NCBI GenBank assembly: GCA_958510875.1
Contig: OY294068.1
Location: 152,618,388-152,682,387, forward strand
Origin: Endomychus coccineus
Lineage: Eukaryota > Arthropoda > Insecta > Coleoptera > Endomychidae
DNA length: 64,000 nucleotides
Reading direction: 5' to 3'
A program made the translations under genes and the position numbers. Positions 12,240 to 23,048 of the stretch are shown here, one piece after another. Positions within the stretch are counted from its first letter, which is position 1; each line of letters begins with the position of its first letter. Under the pieces are notes generated by a model. The model saw only the letters and a program-made list of their open reading frames with translations, did no database searches and was not told the DNA's origin.

Positions 12240-13560
12240 AGCATTGAAAATCAGGGCGAGCTTGTGAAAAGTTGCTTATTCCATCATTTTGTAATTTTAG
12301 AAATATTGGTTATATAACAGTTTTCTATTGTAAAATTGCTATACTCTGCCTTATGGCTCTTAAGTTGGCCATGACGGCGTTTAAAAAATAATTCCTACTA
12401 CAGAGTGTCACTATTTGTCATAGGTAAAAAATCTTTCGACACATATCATCTTGTTTACCTATTTTTCATTTTTGAATACAGTTTATTCGCTTTGTTAATA
12501 ATGTTTACCACATAGGAAAAGATTGACATGTTAGAAAGTTCTATAGCAAGCAATAAAAATTGGACCCTGGCTCTTAGGAATCATACAACTAAAATTCCAT
12601 TGAGGCGACGCCCCGAAATGAAGAGCTTCATTGGAATTTACTTACAATTTAGAATAAATGGAACCTTAAAAAATTAGAAAATAAGACGTCGTCTTGTTTT
12701 GACTGATGAAGAGCTACTCAATATTTCGTTGCATTTTGAAGAGACTTTCCTGAACCTTCAACCCGGAATACATATTTAGATCTAGACGTCAGAAGAACAA
12801 TGCTCAAACGTGCCTCCAAATAAACAATTGTAAGTTCTATAAATATTTATAGCCCAGTACGATAATTAGAAAAACTTGATTACAATACCAGGTTAGATTT
12901 TTTACAATATTCTTATGGAGATACATTTTTTAGGAAATTCATCATTATTTGAACCGATGAGTCCATATTTACAATCTCAAATTAAATTTGTAATAAATAT
13001 AATACCCATTACTGGAGCAGCGAGTATAATAAAAGAGTTATGGAAGTTACAAGATCGGGAAGAACTTTTGTCAGAGTATGGTACTCCATTTGGAGGATTA
13101 TAGGTCCAGTATTTTTTTATCGGAATTTAAATTTCCAACGTTACTTAGAGCTTTTGAGTAATATCCAATCCCTTGTGGGAAATGAAGTACGTGCAAGAGA
13201 ACGAGCAACTTTGATTTGGCAGCAGGATGGTGCCCCCTATCACATACGTCGAGAAATTACCAATTATTTGGATGCACAATACAGAGAGTGGATTGGATAC
13301 AATGGTAATTATGTCTGGACCTCGAAGAGCCCCGACTTAATCCTCATAGGTTTTTTCTATGGAAAATACTTGAAGATCTAGTATACAAACACAAACCATC
13401 AACTGCGTGGGAACTTGAACGTTGGATCCGAGAAGGTATTCAATACCTAAATGGAACTGAATATGTTAGAAATGCCCTTATGTATTTAGAAATTCTTTAA
13501 ACCACTTGTATTGCTCAGGATGGAGAGTATATGGAACTCTCGTTGCAATAATTATCGTGC
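12240..13560 (+). pseudogene. Degraded mariner-like transposase fragment
   Basis: Plus-strand remnant best read at 13040-13500. It has FQRYLELLSNIQ, then the catalytic-region motif LIWQQDGAPYH, then YREWIGYNGN and SKSPDLILIGFF, followed in another frame by VYKHKPSTAWELERWI and YLNGTEYVRNALMYLEIL. This is the same architecture as the transposase at 3958-5084, but several stops and frame changes are present. An inverted-repeat-like segment at 12240-12380 pairs with 15320-15450, so the two may be the ends of one old transposon. Confidence 0.7.
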
Positions 13561-13925
13561 CTTGTCTTTAATTAAGTTATTAGTGTTGTAACGAAGCTTA
13601 AAATTTTGAAATATCATTTAATTTAGATCAGGCAGTAAATACGGATATTACATGTAATCTCAGTTTGAACAGTTCATTATTTCAATAGATATGGGTGAAC
13701 TCCGAATGTGTATTCCGTGATTGTCACTTTTCTAAATTTCCGCTATTTTGAATAAGTGTAATTATTCAAATAGATGAATCTAATTCATGCCCGTTTAAAG
13801 TTGCATTCATTCCGATAAAATATGTTGCAAAAACGGGGGTCTGGCAAGTTAACGCATCAAACTTTGTACAACCTTATGTATAAAAACTCCAATAACATTT
13901 GTTTATTGTGCCGAGAGGAACTAGT
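13561..13925. other. Unassigned spacer
   Basis: AT-rich, with no recognised gene, repeat or RNA signature. Confidence 0.3.
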
Positions 13926-13929
13926 GGAG

Positions 13930-15010
13930 CATCATGTGCGCGAATTTTAGATCTAAAAAGTAGCGTCACTTTTAAGCATTGTTAGAGACATAAGAAGATC
14001 GCTCTCTTTTGTGCTCTCTTTGGTGATTTTGATTATCAGTCAGTACCGTTGCTTTTTTGTGATTTTGATTCTCAATCAGTACCGTTAAAGTGTGATTCTC
14101 TCTTTTGTGCTCTTTTGTGCTCTTTTGTGCTATCTTTGGTGATTTTGCTTAGCAATCAGTACCGTTACTCTCTTTTGTGATTATCAATCAGTACCGTTGA
14201 AGTGAGATTAATATAAGAATCGAAGTGAATTAATTATTATACGAGTTCAAGTCAGATTTAAACTGTGAATTAACAATAGTGTTCCGCTTAAGTGAATTGT
14301 TTCATAAGGTAAATAGTTTATATTTTGGGCATTACGATATATCTTCCGATCCGACCGAATTTTAACCGTCTGATATATCGTAGTGTGTTATGAGCCTTTC
14401 AAGTGATAATGCTATTTGAATGATTACCGTACACCGCTTATCGCTCTAGGAACTGCTTGATTTGTATTTTCCGCAAATTGATAAATGTGAATCATTTGTC
14501 AACCGATTCCGTTAAATTGAAATTTCCGTTGAATTGGAATTAATTACCGAACATATCGCAAAAATAGATATGTTGAAACAGTTTTCATATACCGTTTGAG
14601 CTTCCTTACATTTTCCGTCTGGGAAAATCTTTGTTATACCGTTCAATTGCATTTCACAAATTGTTCCGAACGTGTACTTGTAATAATTATTATATATTTT
14701 AATATTTGGAATTCACCGTTTTATTAAATAATTTTTGCTCCATCTTCAAATGAGCTAAATTTTAACCAGGTATCAATTGTAATTAAAGCCTACAATTTTG
14801 ATACTGTTTTCTGCCCAATGGACTCTGGTTATACTACACTGTAGCTACCCTAGGAACAAGGCTATCTATAGATAGCATAGTGGCAAGCCTTGTGGTGAAG
14901 ACCCTAGCAGAAGTCTTCTAAAAGGAGTAAACCTTTGGAAAAATCTGGCGCCCGAGGATTTGAAGCTTACCGCAGTAAGCAGTTCACCGAAAAGTCGCAA
15001 GGTATACGTC
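13930..15010 (+). mobile_element. Possible LTR-retrotransposon 5' end with primer-binding-like site
   Basis: Short direct repeats built on CTCTTTTGTGCT and ATCAGTACCGTT lie at 13995-14200, followed by about 700 bp of LTR-like noncoding DNA and then TGGCGCCCGAGGATTTGAAG at about 14945. TGGCGCC is the usual first part of a retroelement primer-binding site (complement of a tRNA 3' end). I found no second LTR, no clear TG..CA boundaries and no gag downstream, so this is at best a solo 5' end fragment. Confidence 0.35.
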
Positions 15011-15319
15011 ATAGTGTAATATGTCCTTCAATAAAGTATTCACCCATGATATACCTGCATAAATCCGAAACGGTGCATCGCGTTTGTGGTTCTATATTTT
15101 TGAATTCGTCGTAAAATACTCTATTTAGATCTGACATAATGCAAGGGGTTGACAAAAAAAATCTGCACGTAAAATTTCACAACACTGTGTAATTAAATGG
15201 AATAAATTAAAGGGTTCAATTACCCCAATTAACTTTTGCATTTAACTTTTCGCTTCATCTCAAGGCAAACGGCCCATAATAGAAGCAAGCGTGATTATCA
15301 AAAAAAAGATAACAAATAT

Positions 15320-16478
15320 TGACATGGCCAACTTAAGAGGCATATAGCATTTTTACAATAGAAAAATGTTGTATTGCCAATATTTCGAAAATTACAAAAT
15401 TTTGGAATGAACAACTTCACACAAACTCTCCCTCATTTTTAATGCTAAATTAATTAAATTATGAAATTTAGGTGTTTCGATTAGAAAAACTGATTTTTAG
15501 CGCTATTTTCAATTTCATTTTCAAACCTATTTTTGAACACCCCGTTTCAACAGTTTCCAAAATATTATAAAATTCTATTAAAGTAGGTCCTCTTCAACAA
15601 GGAATCCAATCCAAGTTGAATAGTAAAGGCTTTCTTATAGGAAAAATTGATAATTGATGTGGTACATGCACGATGGCGCACCAGCACATTTCAGTGTAAC
15701 AGTTCGCAATTATTTACGAACTGTTTATCCAAAACGTTGGATTGGCCACTGTGGGGCGAAAGAATGGCCACCAAGGTCTCCCGACCTCAATAGTTTAGAC
15801 TTCTTTTTGTGGGGTCACGCTAAGACGCTATTATACACAATTCTCATCAACACTGTAGATGAATTAAATACTTCAACAGGTGCGCATTTCCATGAGAAGG
15901 AGAGCGGAAGCATGCATATTAGCCGGAGGGGGTCATTTTCAGCAACTTTTGTAACCATTGTTGAGTTGAAAAGTAATGTTAATATTGTATGTTGTTAGAT
16001 ATTGTTGACATTAACCCAGATCAATTAGATTTTGCAAAATTGTATGTATTGTTCAATAAAATTGATTCCATTAATTTCCGGTCAATACTACGGTTTTTTT
16101 CTCTTAAAAATGGCACATTTGCTAAAGAATCTCACAGATTTTCTATACAGAATTTACCAGGCTATTCAAAAAACATATCTAGATCTAGAAAGCTCACTGG
16201 CGTACTACTTTTTTTGTTAAGATTGCTGTAAGGCTAACCCATAATTACGACACTGATCAAATTTACAAACAACTTATTAAGTGAAAAGCGTGTTCCTAAG
16301 TCACATATATATGTCCCCAAACTCAATATTTTAAACCATTTTCTAGATTTTTGATAGAAAATATTGCCAGCCTGTATATCGGAAACAGAGTGTACAGGTT
16401 TATAAGAACTTTTACACTGAAAACTGACCCAGAAACCGCCCCTTAAAATATTCGCATATCATTAAGGAACACCTGTAT
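15320..16478 (+). pseudogene. Mariner-like transposase C-terminal fragment
   Basis: 15654-15870 encodes WYMHDGAPAHFSVTVRNYL, then KRWIGHCGAKEWPPRSPDL and LDFFLWGH, which are the second and third catalytic Asp blocks of a Tc1/mariner transposase. A frameshift near 15875 moves the C-terminal GGHFQQLL-type tail to another frame (about 15880-15955). A degenerate terminal repeat with GGAACACCTGTA lies near 16467-16478. The upstream part is missing. Probably the other half of the old copy represented at 12240-13560, or a separate 5'-truncated insertion. Confidence 0.75.
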
Positions 16479-16699
16479 AATTTGATAGGATATGAAATGC
16501 ATGAGGTATCGTGATTGAGGAAAATTATTTTAACTTGAATTCTTGCAGAAGTAGTGATTTATTGAATAATTCATATATCATTTGCAATGTTTAACTTGAA
16601 TCACATTTCTTGCATTCAGCTACAATGACATTCTATAATAATTGCTCAATACTCCTTTTCTTGAAAGTTGTAATCTGATCTGATATAATGTTATAACTT

Positions 16700-16990
16700 T
16701 TGTAGTATCATGAGAAAATTCATGAAGTGTCCTTCAAGAATAATTTGTCAGAAAGATCAATGAATTGCGAATTGATTGCTTCAGACAAAGTTCTTCGAGA
16801 ATAATTAAACAATCAACAAGGTGCGTGGAATATTGGTTGGAGCGCACAATCATTGTCGCGAAGATACCGATTAACACCTTAACAGGACCTTTGATCCCAA
16901 CTCAGACGATTTGATCACGCACTGCTGAATAATTCCAATCCGCCATCAATCGTTTCACGAGATAATATTAAGCATGAATAGCGGCTGCAA
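16700..16990. repeat. Old inverted repeat, copy 1 (pairs with 20930-21190)
   Basis: The stretch containing AATTGCGAATTGATTGCTTC, then AAAGTTCTTCGAGAATA, then GTGCGTGGAATATTGGTTGG reappears in reverse complement at 20930-21190 with scattered mismatches. No coding sequence. Function and family unknown. They could be fragments of one repeat family inserted in opposite directions, or ends of a 4.5-kb element. Confidence 0.55.
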
Positions 16991-18740
16991 ATTGAACTAG
17001 AGGTATGAATCATCCAACTTCAAAGTTGTCTGGCATTAATACAAGTGAATTATGTATGAAAATCTACAAACGATGAATGAATTTAGTATTCATGATTAAT
17101 GTAATATTTGTGAACCAGACGCAAGAGGAAAACTCTCTCATTAGTCCAATAACTTGAATTTAGGTTGATGTTCATATTTAGAAAAGCATATTGAATCGAG
17201 TTAGTTTTTAAAACGGCGTCGGAGTAGCAGGCTGAAGTATATAAAGAGCTATAAAAGGAAATTGTTGAACAATAAAAATGAATCAACCGAAATAATGTGT
17301 TTTTCTTTTGTTTAATATATTAATCTTGTTTGATAATATGATACTGTTCTAGAGAAAAATGGCAAACAAAAATTATGTTGATTCTTCAATAAGCACCCTA
17401 TTTAGAGATATAATAACTGATACTATTCTTGACACAGGTATGAGTTATATACAAATTTTCGAGAATAGGCAACATTAACACTTGTGCTTCATATTTCCGC
17501 CTTTATGCACGCTTCGGTCTCACGATCATCATCAGAAGACTTATTATGTTCAAAACGGGATTTCTTAAAGCTAATTGTATTAGCTCAAAGCGTCCTTATC
17601 GCAACAATTTCGTGACTCCAAGTCTGTAAATTATAGAACACATTCCATCATTAAGTCAGACTTATACTAATTTAATTGATTAAAATTCTTACAAATTCCT
17701 ACATGCGTCTTTATAATGTTGAAAGTATATTTAAGGAAGAATACTCAAAAGTTATATTTCCAGTAAGGTCTGACACAACCTTTTTTTATTACCTCATAAA
17801 TCTCAACATATGGTTCGAAAGTAGATTCTTAACGTAATAGTTTTGGTATTCAGTCGTGAAGACACTATACTAACATGCATTTGTATATTATAAGAATATT
17901 ACTAAATAGTGTATTCTTGATATATTTTATACTTGAAACATTGATGTGGTACAATTTCGATTATTCGTGGTTCTGTTCGTTTCGGCGACGTATGAATTTT
18001 GTGTTAAAATTGGTGCGATAAAGACGCTTTGTGCTAATGCAATTAGTGTTGAGAAATCCTGTCTTTGACGTAATAAGTCACGTCTTATCAGTTAACAGAT
18101 TCGGTGCTGGGTTATGATAGAAGTTTCGTATGGTACTTAGACATAGCAGCAGATTGTTGAAATCAAAGCACTGGGTACGAAATGTGATGTAAGGTTTTAA
18201 TGTTCAATAGATGGTACTTCCTAATACTAACTTAGACCGACTAAGAACTAACTGAATCAGCTGAACTAGCTGAACTTACTGAACTTACTTCTCACAATCA
18301 TATAATGTACTTAAATATCTATTCTCAAAGAATTATTAGAAGCTTTGCTCCTCTGATAATGGTCAATGCTATAGTACGGCGAAGGTTGACCTACGTGCCG
18401 ATATTGACACTCATATCATACACTCACTGTCGGAACCTTGTCGACTCATCATTTATTATGCTATATAATACAAATAACAAATATGTTGTATGTTTATATT
18501 CAATTATTACTATGACATAAGAAAATATAATATTGTGAGTTATCTAATTCAGGATCAATCTCTTCGGGATATCACAGAGATATATTACGTTAGAAATAAT
18601 GTAACATTTACATTATCCTGAGGAATTATAGAATTGAAAGCAATATCATAGCAATACATGAATTTTAACATAGAATCACAAGTAACCTGTCTACAACTAC
18701 AAATCTTCTCCAGTCCATTATATTAGGACCTGCATTCGAA
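16991..18740. other. Noncoding interval with a small inverted repeat
   Basis: No gene seen. About 17540-17610 and 18010-18085 are imperfect reverse complements around the block GCGATAAAGACGCTTTG. A CTGAACTNACTGAACT microrepeat lies at 18255-18290. The rest is AT-rich and unassigned. Confidence 0.4.
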
Positions 18741-19340
18741 ATATCCTCAACAACACATATTAAATATTAAGAAGTTGTCATAGATTCTCAGTTGAGGTGG
18801 GACTGCCACGTAAATTTTATTGTAAAAGACTGAGGAACATCCTTTACAAGTACCGACAACTCAAAGATAGACTAAACCTGAAGCAGAAAAAAACAATTTA
18901 TTGTAGTCTAGTACAAAGTAACTTATCGTATTGCAAAACAAGATGTGGTGGGGTATCAAAAACTTACCTACGTCCACTAGAAGTAATCCAAAGAAAATTT
19001 TTGAAATTAATAAAACAAACATTTCCGCTGTAACACTAACAAACTTTATGAAGAATCAGGTATATTCGACTTGAGACAGTTATTCTACAAAATACTCGTG
19101 ATGAATCAATATAAAGAGAACAATAAACTGAACAAACCCAACCACAACTAGACTACGCCGCGTAACAGGTAACAGAAACAAATACACCATTCCACTCACA
19201 CTCGAAACTTTAGGGCAGAGATCTTATCGTTTTTTAGGCCCCACTACATTCAATTTCCTACCAGAGAAGATACAGATATATGAGTCATTTTTTCTATTCG
19301 AAAAATCAATAAATGGATTTATATCAAATATTCCCCGTGA
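18741..19340 (+). pseudogene. Non-LTR reverse transcriptase C-terminal fragment
   Basis: Plus-strand remnants in changing frames: IDSQLRWDCHVNFI, LRNILYKYRQLKDRLNL, TIYCSLVQSNLSYC and LRPLEVIQRKFLKLI (18780-19030), then LETLGQRSYRFLGP and FNFLPEKIQIYESF (about 19200-19290). This is the region after the RT thumb in Jockey/R1-like elements, ending in the characteristic C-terminal motif. The catalytic part is absent (5' truncated, as target-primed insertions often are). Confidence 0.7.
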
Positions 19341-20170
19341 AAATATATACAGTCTATTTTATGTATCATATATGTATGAAATATATTCAAATGATTCTGT
19401 ATATTGAAATTACTACTGAACTATATTTATATATTGAAACTACTACAAACTACTCTCTCTCTTGAACTTATAATTGTATATATTTATATAATATTATTTA
19501 AGTCATACTTGGATTAATTCTTCATGTACAATTAACCTTACTGACTTACCCATATTTCATTCGTGTGATTTTTTATTACCTCTTAAAAATTATTATTAAT
19601 ATCACTATTTATTCTCATTTTATTCATATATGCATATCGTTTCCGATGCTTCCGGGGTCTCTAAAATGTTAATTCACCTCATATACCAGAACCTTATTAA
19701 TGATGTAACTGTAGCATTTGTATATATTATGCTGCTCATTTGAATGAATGATTTTATTATTATTCCAAATGCTCGTTCATGAGGTTATTTAATCCTTTCT
19801 TTGTAGTATAAGAGGCACAGCCCTTCGGCATTGTGGGTTTATTATTCTATCTTTGACGTACAATTCGCATCAATATGAATATAGATGAGCGCATTTCAAA
19901 AGCTATATGCATTTGTAAAAAGATGGAAGGTAGGCAACAAACAAAGCGAAAGTTCCCTCCGATGGTCAATTCAAGAAGTTTTTGATAGAGGCAAGCAAAG
20001 AGACGAGGAATAGATATTTTCGAACTCTATTCAAGTTCGATTCAAAAACTTTATAAATGTTACGTTATATTTAGTTTGTTGCAATTTTCTGATTATTTGG
20101 AGCATGTCGGTGAGATGAAATATCTAACCTGACAATCAAGGATGGCAACGAGGAAGGCTCCGTTTTGATC
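19341..20170. other. Unassigned AT-rich interval
   Basis: Mostly low-complexity TATATTT-type sequence to about 19650, probably including the 3' UTR of the preceding non-LTR fragment. No gene recognised. Confidence 0.3.
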
Positions 20171-20491
20171 GTGACAATCAATCGCAACGAATAGGTATCC
20201 ACAAGATTTCTTCTGATCCTAATATGATTACTACATTGAGCAATACACGGGTTATTGCTTGAGGCGAATTTCTGCCGTATTCCTGGCTACACAGGTGGAA
20301 ACGAAGAAGTTGGGCAAGTGGAAAAAAGAGTTCTAGTATGGCTGAGTCATACGTAGAAAAATCAGTTGAGAATATGATTAAGGTATCAAAAAAATGTTCG
20401 GCAGTGTAGATATCTGACACTTCCAGTTCACCAGTTCGAGGCGAAACTGTAGGAGAGATGTAAATGAGTTGAAAAGGAGTTACAATAAAGA

Positions 20492-20509
20492 TGGCGCCCA
20501 ACGTGGGGC
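20492..20509 (+). other. tRNA-Lys-type primer-binding site match
   Basis: TGGCGCCCAACGTGGGGC is the standard 18-base complement to the 3' end of tRNA-Lys used to prime minus-strand synthesis in many LTR retroelements. No gag or pol follows within the next 800 bp and LTR borders were not identified (an LTR could end just upstream near ...GTTACA). Probably a relic of an LTR element. Confidence 0.5.
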
Positions 20510-21360
20510 TCTGATTCATTTACTCATACAATATTACAAATCATAATATATTGGCAAGTAGATCGAGAGATCATAACTATCCATAATAGTTCGTTAGGAT
20601 GAAAACATAGTAGAATAGAGAGTCAATGTGACCTAATTCCAAGAATTTACATATAATGCGTCAATAGCCAATAAGCAGAAGCAGAGCACATGCGAGTTCA
20701 AGAAGAAACAGCAAATATGCTAAAAACGTTATTAATGCCGGGTGTGTTATTCATGATACTTTATATGTACAGAAACGAGAACCATATAACTTTGAACAAA
20801 CTTAAAGAAAAACTTCTGGATTGTGAAATATACTGACTGATGATGTACATCAAGTTCCTGGTTCAGAAGTAATATTTTCTCCAAAACAAAATCGAATGAT
20901 GTTGATTATCATGGTGAAACGAAAATGGATTGGAAATCTGGACAACACTTTGTTGCCTTCAGATATTCTTAATTTTCAACGAACAGCCCATATGCGTGGT
21001 TTTAGCGTCAACGATCTAAATTGAGGATCCAGTTAAGGTGTAAATCGCTAAGCCGCAACAGTATGCGTTCCATCCAATATTCGACACGACAACCTTATTC
21101 ATAGTTCAACTACTCTTGAAGAACTTTGCCTGAAGCTATCAATTCGCAATCCTTTGATCGTTCTGACAGCTTATTGTTAAAGGACTTTTCAACATTGTCA
21201 ACGATCAGTAAAACTTCCTTATCGTTCTTGATACTTGACATTGTATTATGTATCGTAGTTTCTGAACTTTGAATTATTTGGAGATGATACGTTCAATTCC
21301 CCATTAGGTGTTGTAGAATCTTATAATGTTCATCGAGCAAGGACGGTAAAAGTTTTCTAC
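20510..21360. repeat. Noncoding interval with inverted-repeat copy 2 (20930-21190)
   Basis: 20930-21190 is the reverse-complement partner of 16700-16990. The remainder has no recognisable gene. Confidence 0.5.
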
Positions 21361-21380
21361 AGTATTCACTTCTGTCCAGG

Positions 21381-22255
21381 ATGAGTAAATCTCAATGTCT
21401 TAGTTGTATTATAAATAAACTACCATTAAATATCTCCAAATGTAAGATTATGTCGATTACCCGAAAGTCGACATCTACTATTTGCAATTATAATATAAAA
21501 AACATAGCACTAAAGAGAGTGTATTCAATGAAAGACTTAGGAGTAACATTGGATTCAAAATGGTCATTTTCTAACCATATTGAAGATGTTGTCTCCCAAT
21601 CAATGCGAATTCAAGGGTTTATCATACGGAATTGCAAAAACATAAAAGATCTAGACGCATTAAAACAACTTTATTTTGCACTGGTGCAAGTTAGAATATG
21701 CATGTGTCATTTGGAACCCATACTACGTGAAATACGAAATTGTCTTGGAACGTGTTCAGCACGTATTTTTGAAGTATCTGGCATTTAAGGCGGATGGTGT
21801 GTATCCAATTAGGGGAATTGACAATTCAGTTTTGCAGATCAGATTTGAGGTACCTAGTCTTGAAGTAAGGAGAATGATGTTATGCTGCCTCTTTTTACAT
21901 AACATAATTAACAACAATGTTCAGTGTCCCTACTTGACAGCAAAACTAAATATCTTGGTCCCAAGAATTTCAAATAGGAGAAGTGATTACTTTTATTTAG
22001 TTCAAGCAAATTCAAATATTTTATATAACTCTTTAATCAATAGAATCTGTAGATATTTTAATTCAGTGCAATCAAACCTAGATTTCTTTTTCTCTATATA
22101 CAAATTTAAAAAAATGTTAATTAGTTCTCTTTAACTATAGTTATGACCTAAATTATTAATTAGTATTACTTAACATGATTATATCTGTGTATACTGCCCT
22201 TCAATCGGATAATTTCCTTTTGGGTTTGTAATTAAATAAATAAATAAATAAATAA
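21381..22255 (+). pseudogene. Non-LTR retrotransposon 3' end with (TAAA)n tail
   Basis: Two overlapping frames: 21381-21780 has PLNISKCKIMSITRKS, LGVTLDSKWSFSNHI and LKQLYFALVQ; 21676-22134 continues with LEYACVIWNPYY, RVQHVFLKYLAF and the C-terminal LINRICRYFN segment. This is the thumb and C-terminal portion of a Jockey-like reverse transcriptase with one frameshift near 21690. It ends in an AAATAAATAAAT tail at 22233-22255, the classical 3' terminus of such elements. The catalytic YADD region is missing, so it is a 5'-truncated dead copy. Confidence 0.85.
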
Positions 22256-22655
22256 GAAAAGGAACAACGATGGGAAAAATCTGAAAATTGGTTCTTAAAT
22301 GGGATTGAGTAAGCCAAATTTGCATATTTTTCCATATTTGGAAACTGAAGTAATGACGTCATCAACATTTTTTCTCAGTAATATACCTACATTTTGGCAT
22401 ATTCAAAAAGAAATAGTTTTTCTCAAGAAATTCTTCGTTAAAAATTATAAGCGAATTTGTAAGAAAAGTATTACCAAAAATTCGCAATTGTCACAATTTA
22501 AACAAGTAGCCTTTGGAAAGAAATGGCAATGTCGCATCTGACAAAAATTGAACATTATCAGTTATTATTACTTATTCGTATTAATTATTAATTTAAAATT
22601 GAAAAACATGTAATGTTACTAGATATTATTACTAGAAAGAGGGAAGTAGATCGGC
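22256..22655. other. Unassigned spacer
   Basis: No recognisable gene or repeat. AT-rich. Confidence 0.3.
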
Positions 22656-23048
22656 AATCATTACAAGAAATTTCCAATGGGACCACCTCCTACTTCTAAA
22701 AGTTTATCCAATCTCCGCCTTACTTCTCATACTGAAGCCTTACGTAACATTCCTCTAGACAGTTCCAAGCAAATATTTCTGATTTTTTCTTTCAAACTTT
22801 CCAAGCTTACTGATGGTATTCTGTCAACTAGAAGTCTAGTGGGGTCAAGACCGGCAATTTAGGCGCCCATTTTATTGGTCCATTTATAAACTATCCAATG
22901 TTCTCCATAAGTTTCATCTGAATATTGTTGGACAATTTTTGCTTTATAAGGTGGAGCTCCGTCATGCTCAAACACATGTTTGTTCCAGTTGTAATGGTAC
23001 GTTTTTCGAGAAGTACAGGAAGTTGTTATTGAAGAAACTACAAATATC

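Noticed and set aside
20178..20519. 113-codon minus-strand ORF over the primer-binding site
   Set aside because: No protein motif, and the primer-site reading on the plus strand explains the conserved bases.
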